From Corallococcus interemptor (GTDB lineage Bacteria > Myxococcota > Myxococcia > Myxococcales > Myxococcaceae): a stretch of 64,000 nt of DNA. Below, piece after piece: positions 26,027-34,648 of the stretch. The translations under genes were made by a program, and so were the position numbers. Below the pieces are notes generated by a model. That model saw only the letters and a program-made list of their open reading frames with translations. It searched no databases and was not told the origin of the DNA. The first letter of the stretch is position 1. Every line of letters starts with the position of its first letter. The DNA is taken from NCBI RefSeq assembly GCF_003668875.1, contig NZ_RAWM01000003.1, positions 62,001-126,000 of the forward strand, in the 5' to 3' direction.

Positions 26027-28786
26027 ATGCGGTGGACCTGGGGTACGTGGCTGTCACTCTGCTTCGTCGCGGGAGGGTGCGCGCCGCTTGACCTGACCGT
26101 CCTGCACCCTCAGGCCCCCGCCCTCTCCCGCTTCACCGCCGAGCCGCCCGGCGCCGCGTGCGCCTTCGGCGGACAGGCGGTGGGCACGGGGCTGGACCTC
26201 GACGGCAACGGCGTGCTGGACGACGCCGAGGTCACCCGCACGGAGTACCTCTGCGCGGACGCTCCCGCACAGGTGGTGGCGCGCAGCACGGAGGTCGCCC
26301 CCGGCGCCGTGTGCGCGGAAGGGGGACGGCTGACGCAGGCGGGGCTGGACCTCAACGGCAACGGCGTGCTGGACGACGCCGAGGTCACCCGCGAGGTCCC
26401 CGTCTGCACGCGCACCGCGGCCATCCTCACGCGGATCCACCCGGTGCCGGACAGCACCGCCTGCCTGTCCCCCGCCACCGTGCTGGAGGCGGGCGGCGAC
26501 GTGGACGGCGACGGGGTGCTCGGCCCCGCGGAAGTCCAGGCCGCCCATCACTTCTGCTTCGTGGACAGCTCCCTGTTGCGCGTCCAGGTCCAGCCCGAGC
26601 CGGCCGGAGGCGCGTGCGGGCGCGCGGGCATGCGCGTGGAGGCCTTTGGCGACCTCGACGGCAACGGGCGGATGGATCCGGACACGGAGGTGCTGACGGT
26701 CCTCCTCCTGTGCCAGCCCACGCGCGTCTACACGGGCCCCTACGTGGTGGCCACCGCCGAGGACCTCGCGGGGCTCCAGGGCGTCACCCGCGTGGACGGG
26801 GACCTGCTCGTCAACAGCGAGACCCTGACGGCCCTGGACCTGCCGGAGCTGTCCGCCGTCGTGGGCTCGCTGACCGTCCAGGCCAACCCCCGGCTCACCC
26901 GCGTGGCGCTGCCGTCCCTCCGCTTCGCCGGGGAGGTGTGGCTGGATGACAACGCGGCGCTGACCACGGCCGCCATGGGCGACCCGGCCCAGCCGGTCCA
27001 CGTGGACCGGGACCTCTCCGTGCGGGGCAACCCCGTGCTCGCGTCGCTGGACGGGCTGCGCGCGCTGGCCCCGCGACGCTGGCTGGGCGTGTCCGACAAC
27101 GCGCTGGTGGAGAGCTTCGAGTTCCCCGCCGTGGACAGCCTCCCGGAGGGCCTCAGCGTGCAGGCGAACCCACGGCTGCGCAGGCTGGCCCTGCCGAGCC
27201 TCGCGTCCGCGGGCAGCGTGTCCCTGAGCCAGAACGCGGCCCTGGAGTCGCTGTCCGGCCTGTCCTCGCTGCGCACCGTCGACGTCCTGTCCATCTTCTC
27301 CAACGCCGCGCTGACGAACGTGGAGGGGCTGGACAGCCTTCAGTCCGCGAGCGCCATCAGCATCGCCGGGAACGCGAAGCTCCAGTCGACGGCGGGCTTC
27401 CCCCGCCTCAGCCGCGTGGGCTCGGTGGCCATTGGCGACAACGCGATGCTGGAGTCCGCGGGCGGCTGGCCCGAGCTGCGCACCGTGTCCGGGGACATCA
27501 CCCTGCGCAACAACGCCCGGCTGAAGTCGGTGACGGGCCTGGACCGCCTGGACTCCGTGCACACCGTCATCGTGGAGCTGAACCCGCGGCTCACCGACCT
27601 GGGCGGATTCGGACGGCTCTTGCGGCTGGACCGCCTGTCGGTCCGCTACAACAACGACCTGACGGAGCTGGCCCGGTTCCAGAACCTGCGCGAGCTCCAG
27701 CTCCTCACCGTGACGGACAACCCGTCCCTCCAGGCGCTGGGGCTCGACGGGCTGCGGGTCGTGGGCCAGGGGTTCACCGTGGCCACCAATCCCCTGCTGC
27801 CCACATGCCAGGCGCGGGCCCTGGCCGACCTCGCCTACCAGGGCCCGCAGGAGGCGCGCGTCATCACCGGCAACGACGACGGAGCCAGCTGCGCGCCTCC
27901 CCAGGCTCCGGCAGCCACGTCAGCTCGCGCCGCCCTCCACGCGCGACTGGAGCACCGCGCCCAGCACGTCCGCGGTGTCCTCGCGCAGCCGCGACAGGTG
28001 CGTGTAGAGCGCGTCCTCCACCTGGGCCACCGTCTCCTTCGGCGCGCCCGCCTCGCGCAGCCCCGCCAGCACCGTGTACGCGGCCACCGCCAGCGGCCCC
28101 ACGTAGCCGCGAGACTCCTCCCAGAACTCCTCGAAGCAGGGCACGGCCTCCCCCGCCACCACGCGCGCGAGCCGGCCCAGGCACGCCTCCCAGTAGCCCC
28201 GGTGCGCGTCGCGGGCCGCGTCGTCCGCGAACGGCCCCTGGCGCAGCTCCAGCCGCGTGCCTTCCTGCGTGAGGTGGAACGTCAGCTCCGCCCGGGTACG
28301 CCCCGCGGGCATCGGCCCGCCGCCCTCCCAGTCCATCTCCAGCGCCAGGAAGCGCCCGGGGTCCACCTCCACGATGCAGCCCACCTGCGAGAACGCGCGG
28401 CCCGCCGCGTCCCTCAGGCCCACCCGGTAGGGCTGGCCCAGCGCGCCAGGGTCGGGCGCGTGCGTGCGGTAGCAGCCCGGAGGCGCGCCGAACCAGCGGC
28501 GGATGAGCGCGGGCTCGGAGAGCGCGGGGAAGACCGCCTCCGGCGGCGCGGGCAGCTTCCACTCCAGCGTCAGGCCGCTCACGCCCGCACCCCCGAACGC
28601 GTGCGCAGCTCGAAGCGGGGCACGTTCGCCAGCAGCTCCGGTGGCGCGCGGTACTGCTCCACCACCAGGCTGATCCGCGACTCCCGCATCGACTCCGCGC
28701 CGGAGGTGATGGCCTCCACCTCGTGCAGCAGGTCACCCCGGAACATCACCAGCGCGTTCTCTTGCGGCTTCAGCTCCGCCACCTGA
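26027..28786 (+). CDS. Repeat-containing lipoprotein; reading frame lacks a stop until deep in the convergent genes
   Basis: A lipobox-like signal (SLCFVAGGC) is followed by three or four Cys-paired units containing EF-hand-like loops (DLDGNGVLDDAEVT twice, with VDGDGVLGPAEV and LDGNGRMDPDTEV), then about 370 residues of leucine/valine repeats with the recurring LTALDLPEL and NNARLKSVTGLD patterns, like L-domains. Genuine coding composition ends near 27,895 (GNDDGASC). The frame has no stop there and continues antisense through the AHSA1-like gene and part of the next, giving a 919-residue product whose last 290 residues are His/Arg/Gln/Leu-rich, as expected from antisense reading. A lost stop codon or a frameshift is the likely cause. 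Confidence 0.7.
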   Translation: MRWTWGTWLSLCFVAGGCAPLDLTVLHPQAPALSRFTAEPPGAACAFGGQAVGTGLDLDGNGVLDDAEVTRTEYLCADAPAQVVARSTEVAPGAVCAEGGRLTQAGLDLNGNGVLDDAEVTREVPVCTRTAAILTRIHPVPDSTACLSPATVLEAGGDVDGDGVLGPAEVQAAHHFCFVDSSLLRVQVQPEPAGGACGRAGMRVEAFGDLDGNGRMDPDTEVLTVLLLCQPTRVYTGPYVVATAEDLAGLQGVTRVDGDLLVNSETLTALDLPELSAVVGSLTVQANPRLTRVALPSLRFAGEVWLDDNAALTTAAMGDPAQPVHVDRDLSVRGNPVLASLDGLRALAPRRWLGVSDNALVESFEFPAVDSLPEGLSVQANPRLRRLALPSLASAGSVSLSQNAALESLSGLSSLRTVDVLSIFSNAALTNVEGLDSLQSASAISIAGNAKLQSTAGFPRLSRVGSVAIGDNAMLESAGGWPELRTVSGDITLRNNARLKSVTGLDRLDSVHTVIVELNPRLTDLGGFGRLLRLDRLSVRYNNDLTELARFQNLRELQLLTVTDNPSLQALGLDGLRVVGQGFTVATNPLLPTCQARALADLAYQGPQEARVITGNDDGASCAPPQAPAATSARAALHARLEHRAQHVRGVLAQPRQVRVERVLHLGHRLLRRARLAQPRQHRVRGHRQRPHVAARLLPELLEAGHGLPRHHAREPAQARLPVAPVRVAGRVVRERPLAQLQPRAFLREVERQLRPGTPRGHRPAALPVHLQRQEAPGVHLHDAAHLRERAARRVPQAHPVGLAQRARVGRVRAVAARRRAEPAADERGLGERGEDRLRRRGQLPLQRQAAHARTPERVRSSKRGTFASSSGGARYCSTTRLIRDSRIDSAPEVMASTSCSRSPRNITSAFSCGFSSAT
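26189..26392 (+). repeat. Near-identical 50-base tandem units, 153-base period
   Basis: The stretch at 26189-26239 recurs at 26342-26392 with one substitution (G to A, making Asp into Asn). It encodes the loop DLDGNGVLDDAEVTR. The period is 51 codons, so the protein module was copied in frame, apparently recently, as the DNA is far more alike than the flanking halves of each unit. Confidence 0.75.
27920..28582 (-). CDS. AHSA1/SRPBCC-like protein
   Basis: 220 residues. The first 150 match the activator-of-Hsp90-ATPase (AHSA1) START-like fold: PEAVFPALSEPALIRRWFG at the start, GRFLALEMDWEGGG in the middle and RLELRQGPFADD, with the last helix YWEACLGRLARVV. The final 70 residues are helical and Ala/Glu/Arg-rich. 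The fold binds hydrophobic small molecules or assists proteins; no specific role is known here. It overlaps the upstream dioxygenase-like gene by ATGA and is covered on the other strand by the open lipoprotein frame. Confidence 0.85.
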   Translation of the reverse strand: MSGLTLEWKLPAPPEAVFPALSEPALIRRWFGAPPGCYRTHAPDPGALGQPYRVGLRDAAGRAFSQVGCIVEVDPGRFLALEMDWEGGGPMPAGRTRAELTFHLTQEGTRLELRQGPFADDAARDAHRGYWEACLGRLARVVAGEAVPCFEEFWEESRGYVGPLAVAAYTVLAGLREAGAPKETVAQVEDALYTHLSRLREDTADVLGAVLQSRVEGGAS

Positions 28787-29229
28787 CCTCCCCGGTGGTA
28801 CAGCCGCAGCGCGCCACCGCGGAGTTCCTTCGGAACCTGGACATACAGCACGCTCACCGCCACCGGGCAGCCGATAGCCGGGCCGTAGAACTCCAGACTC
28901 CGGTCGATGTGCGCCGCCACGTTGCGGCCCTTGCCCACCAGCAGCGGGTTGAGCAGGAAGGCGTTGCACTCCGGCAGCAGCGTCCTGGCCAGGTACGGCG
29001 CGAAGGCTGGGAACCGCTCGTGGACCTCCGGCAGCGCGTCCCGGCGGAACGTCAGCGAAAAGCCGTACGTGCCGGAGAACTGCCCGGACAGGTTCGACTC
29101 TCCCAGGAGCGACGAGCCCAGGATGGCCGAGCGGATGGAGGCCATCGTCTCCTCCGGGAGGACGTCCGGAGTGCGGTGGAAGAAGGTGTCGAGCCGGAAG
29201 GCTCCACCCCACGGTGGCTGGAAGCGCAT
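28579..29229 (-). CDS. 2-oxoglutarate/Fe(II)-dependent dioxygenase-like protein
   Basis: 216 residues. The iron site HxD...H appears as AAHIDRSLEF (His and Asp near residues 105-107) and GDLLHEVEAI, followed by RESRISLVVEQY, which fits the 2OG-binding Arg. The family hydroxylates peptides or small molecules using O2 and 2-oxoglutarate in the cytoplasm. ATG 29229 (MRFQPPWGG) is chosen; the ATG 15 codons upstream gives a weak N-terminal extension. The gene ends in an ATGA overlap with the AHSA1-like gene, so the pair forms an operon. Confidence 0.8.
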   Translation of the reverse strand: MRFQPPWGGAFRLDTFFHRTPDVLPEETMASIRSAILGSSLLGESNLSGQFSGTYGFSLTFRRDALPEVHERFPAFAPYLARTLLPECNAFLLNPLLVGKGRNVAAHIDRSLEFYGPAIGCPVAVSVLYVQVPKELRGGALRLYHRGGQVAELKPQENALVMFRGDLLHEVEAITSGAESMRESRISLVVEQYRAPPELLANVPRFELRTRSGVRA

Positions 29230-29258
29230 GGCCCCGGAGTCTACCCACCCACCCTGTG

Positions 29259-29301
29259 CAACACGACGCGTCAATCCCTGACAACACGGCGCGTCAGGGA
29301 T
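29259..29301. promoter_or_regulatory. Direct repeat and palindrome in a divergent promoter region
   Basis: CAACACGRCGCGTCA occurs at 29259-29273 and again at 29282-29296, one base apart in sequence and 23 bases in spacing. Overlapping it, ATCCCTGAC (29274-29282) and GTCAGGGAT (29293-29301) form perfect 9-base arms with a 10-base centre. A T-rich stretch starts right after. Sitting between two divergent genes, it is a good candidate operator. Confidence 0.5.
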
Positions 29302-29467
29302 GACATCAATTTCTCTTATTTATCATTTATCACGTCAAAGCCGAATTCTCCGGCATCCCACCTTGCGGCTTCCGGGCGTTCCTACTTTCTTCGGTCAAGC
29401 TACGAAGTCCCCTTCGCAGCGCTCGCCGTCCCACGCCCCATCCACCCCCACCATGGAGTTCGCAACC

Positions 29468-31735
<2,268 letters not shown>

Positions 31736-31752
31736 TCAGCACCTGTCACGAC

Positions 31753-31798
31753 GGACGCCGGGCGGGAGGGGGCAGCGGGCCCCTCGCGTCCGGCGTCC
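31753..31798 (+). terminator. Hairpin after the di-haem oxidoreductase gene
   Basis: GGACGCCGG pairs perfectly with CCGGCGTCC, 18 bases after the stop. The loop is long and GC-rich and the following bases are TGGCGTTTC, so it is an attenuated terminator at most. Confidence 0.45.
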
Positions 31799-31892
31799 TG
31801 GCGTTTCAAGCCTGCCCGCCTGCCACGCCTCCGGGCGGTCCAGGGTTCAGGTGGGACGTCCCATATTTGGGTCCAGAGGGAGGAGCCAGGGG

Positions 31893-33419
31893 ATGGACGA
31901 CTTGCGGGAGGAGGAGACCGCTGCGCGCTTCAAGAGCGGGACGCCCCACCTGGATGAAATCCTGTGTGGCGGCTTGCTGCGCGGCGGCCTGTACCTCATC
32001 GCCGGCCCCCCGGGCAGCGGCAAGACGACGCTCGCCAACGAGATGTGCTTCCGCGCCGCCGAGTCGGACGCCAGCAGCCTCTACGTGACGCTGCTGGCGG
32101 AGACCCACGAGCGCATGCTCCTGCACCTGAGCTCCTTCCGCTTCTTCCAGCGGGACTTCGTGGGCACCCGGGTCCACTACGTCAGCGGGCTGCCCTCGCT
32201 GCGGGAGGGCGGGGGCAAGGGCTTCGTGGACATGCTGGTCCGCACGGTCCGGGAGCGTGGCGCCAGGTTGCTCATCGTGGACGGCCTCATGGTCCTCAAG
32301 GAGCGGCTGCGGCCAGCCGAGGACCTGCGCGAGCTGCTCCAGGCGCTCAACGTGCGGCTGGCCGCCCTGGACTGCACGACGCTGCTGCTGAACACGGAGA
32401 CGCAGAAGGGCACGGGCCCCGAGTTCGGCGTCGTCGACGGCGTCGTGGCCCTGAGCGCGGACCTCATCGGGCTCAAGGCCACGCGCGGCATCGAGGTCAC
32501 CAAGTTCCGTGGCAGCAACAACATCCCGGGCCGGCACACCTTCCTCATCGACGAGAAGGGCGTGAGCATCTACCCGCGCTTCGAGGCGGTGATGCGCGAG
32601 ACGCCCCGCAAGCTGGCGGACCCGCGCGACCGCAGCCGCTGGGGCATCGAGGGGCTGGACGCCATGTGCTCCGGGGGGCTCGTCACCCGGTCCTCCACGC
32701 TCATCATGGGCAGCCCGGGCAGCGGCAAGACCATCATCGGCATGTCGTTCCTGGAGGAAGGGGCGAAGAAGGGAGAGCCGGGGCTCTACTTCGGCTTCGC
32801 GGAGAGCGGCGCGCAGCTCACGCTCAAGTGCCAGAACATCGGTCTGGAGCTGGAGCCGCTGCAGCGCCAGGGGCTCTTGCGGCTGGAGGCGCGCGCGCCG
32901 GTGGAGACGCTGCCCGACGCGATGGCCCAGGAGCTGATACTGCTGGTGAAGGAGCAGGGCGTGAGGCGGCTGGTGCTGGATGGCCTGGAGCCCTTCGCCA
33001 AGGAGGCCATCGACCCGGAGCGCACCACGCGCTTCATCACCGCGCTCATCAACGCGCTGCGCGAGCGGGACGTCACCCTGCTCATCACCCAGCAGACGAA
33101 CGACATGTTCGGCCCGGAGCTGCACTCGCCCATCCGGGGCATCGACGCCATCTGTGACAACGTGGTCTTCCTGCGCTTCTTCGAGCTGCACGGCGAGCTG
33201 CACCGGCTCATCACGGTGCTGAAGATGCGCGACAGCGCCAACGACCCGTTCCTGCGCGAGCTGCGCATCACGAACGAGGGCCCGCGCGTCGGGGAGTCGT
33301 ACGTGGCGCTGGAGGCCATGCTCACCGGGCAGCCCCATGCCCGCGTCCAGGGGTCCAGGGCCTCCACGGGAATCAGGCTGACATCCGGCGGGCCTGGCCG
33401 GGCCGGGGAGGACGGGTGA
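31893..33419 (+). CDS. KaiC-like double-domain ATPase
   Basis: 508 residues made of two RecA-type KaiC domains. Domain 1 has Walker A GPPGSGKTT at 38-46 and a Walker B-like ARLLIVDGLM; domain 2 has GSPGSGKTI at 273-281 and RRLVLDGLEPF, with EARAPVETLPDA between. The classical KaiC kinase Glu pair is not evident: there is AET in the first and AES in the second. KaiC-like proteins outside cyanobacteria bind and phosphorylate partners or sense ATP, and often work next to response regulators, as here. ATG 31893 follows GAGGGAGGA. Its stop overlaps the receiver start (TGATG). Confidence 0.92.
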   Translation: MDDLREEETAARFKSGTPHLDEILCGGLLRGGLYLIAGPPGSGKTTLANEMCFRAAESDASSLYVTLLAETHERMLLHLSSFRFFQRDFVGTRVHYVSGLPSLREGGGKGFVDMLVRTVRERGARLLIVDGLMVLKERLRPAEDLRELLQALNVRLAALDCTTLLLNTETQKGTGPEFGVVDGVVALSADLIGLKATRGIEVTKFRGSNNIPGRHTFLIDEKGVSIYPRFEAVMRETPRKLADPRDRSRWGIEGLDAMCSGGLVTRSSTLIMGSPGSGKTIIGMSFLEEGAKKGEPGLYFGFAESGAQLTLKCQNIGLELEPLQRQGLLRLEARAPVETLPDAMAQELILLVKEQGVRRLVLDGLEPFAKEAIDPERTTRFITALINALRERDVTLLITQQTNDMFGPELHSPIRGIDAICDNVVFLRFFELHGELHRLITVLKMRDSANDPFLRELRITNEGPRVGESYVALEAMLTGQPHARVQGSRASTGIRLTSGGPGRAGEDG

Positions 33420-33808
33420 TGTCACGCATCCTCGTGGTGGAGGACGAGGAGACCCTGGCGGACGCCATCCGGGACGTGTTGCAGGACGCCGGCTTCGAGG
33501 TGCAGGTGGCCCGCAACGGACTGGAGGCCCTGCGGGAGCTGGAGGCCGGCACGCCCGACGTGCTGCTCCTGGACCTGATGCTGCCGCTCCTGGACGGCCG
33601 CGGCCTGCTCACGCGGATGCGGAGCCAGGAGCACCTGCGCGAGCTGCCGGTGGTGGTCATGACGAGCGCCAGCCGCAAGGCGCTGGCGGACCACCCGGTC
33701 GGCTCGTTCCTGCAGAAGCCCGTCACGGCCGTCGGGCTGCTCAAGGCCCTGAAGGCCGTGCTCCCCGGTGCGGAAGGGGGAGGCCCCACATCACCGGACG
33801 CCGCCTGA
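33419..33808 (+). CDS. Single-domain response regulator receiver
   Basis: 129 residues forming one CheY-like receiver: ILVVEDEETLADAI at the start with the acidic pair, LLLDLMLPLLDG with the phosphorylated Asp (about residue 53), MTSASR with the Thr/Ser, and FLQKPVT with the conserved Lys. It has no output domain, so it must act through protein contacts. Its ATG overlaps the KaiC-like gene's stop, so the two are translated together and probably interact. Confidence 0.92.
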   Translation: MSRILVVEDEETLADAIRDVLQDAGFEVQVARNGLEALRELEAGTPDVLLLDLMLPLLDGRGLLTRMRSQEHLRELPVVVMTSASRKALADHPVGSFLQKPVTAVGLLKALKAVLPGAEGGGPTSPDAA

Positions 33809-33952
33809 CACCCGGGCGGCCCGGGTCAATGCGCATGGGCGCACGGTTTGCCCCCGTGATGCGCAATGGCAGACAAGCGTGGGGGAGTCCCCACTCCCGG
33901 CCCCGTGAAGCGTTCCGACCTTTCCGGTGTCTCTTTCCCCGGGAGAACCTTC

Positions 33953-34645
33953 ATGGCGCACCGTCCTGATCCTCCGCCGCCACTTTCCGACAGCGCCATC
34001 CAGGTGGAGGCCGTGGCCTTCATGGATGCCCGGGGACATTGGCTGACCGCCGTCGCGGCACGGCGGGTGGCGGCGGTGCGCGAGTTCTTCCGGCAACACG
34101 CCCACCTGCGGCGCGACTTCCTCCGGGAGCGGGCCCAGGAGGAGCGCCGCGAAGGACGGCTCACCCTGGAGCTGTTCTCCCGCGCGGCCCAGCGCGTCCG
34201 CTGGCTGCTCACCACCGGCGACGGCTCCATCACGCGCATCCATGGCGCGGAGGCCGGGCGCGACCTGGGCCTCTTGTTCGCGGGCACGGACTCCGGCCTG
34301 GATGGCCTGACGTCTGAGCGCGAGCAGCGCTGGAACCTCAACCACCCGCACCCGCTCCCGCCCACCGGCTTTCGCACTGGCCACCTCGACGAAGACCCGA
34401 CCCACCACCTGGCCTTCTACGCGATGTTCGGCGCCTCCAACGAAAGCTTCCCCGAGGAACAATTCAACAAGCTGACGGGCACGCTCAGTGACATGGGCCC
34501 TCCGGAGGATCAGCGCCTGGCCTGGGACGGCATGGACCTGGGACGCCAGCTGGGCGACCCGCGCTTCGACGTGAACGCCTGGCTGTGGAAGACCTTCGGG
34601 GACCCGGCCCAGTTCCCCCAGGCCGCCGAGGCCGTCGCGAGCTGA
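33953..34645 (+). CDS. Uncharacterised protein
   Basis: 230 residues that I do not recognise. It has no signal peptide or membrane helix, is moderately charged, and its middle is rich in Arg and Glu (HLRRDFLRERAQEERREGR). GLLFAGTDSGLDG and the His-rich HNLNHPHPLP/THHLAF regions are striking, and a metal-binding role is conceivable. GGGAG lies 8 bases before ATG 33953; a start at 33866 lacks this. A short palindrome ACCCGGG-CGG-CCCGGGT region lies between it and the receiver gene. It converges with the 968-residue gene (3 bases apart). Confidence 0.75.
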   Translation: MAHRPDPPPPLSDSAIQVEAVAFMDARGHWLTAVAARRVAAVREFFRQHAHLRRDFLRERAQEERREGRLTLELFSRAAQRVRWLLTTGDGSITRIHGAEAGRDLGLLFAGTDSGLDGLTSEREQRWNLNHPHPLPPTGFRTGHLDEDPTHHLAFYAMFGASNESFPEEQFNKLTGTLSDMGPPEDQRLAWDGMDLGRQLGDPRFDVNAWLWKTFGDPAQFPQAAEAVAS

Positions 34646-34648
34646 GGC

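Noticed and set aside
31753-31798. Riboswitch after the di-haem gene
   Set aside because: It is only a single GC-rich hairpin after a stop codon, with no conserved aptamer-like structure.
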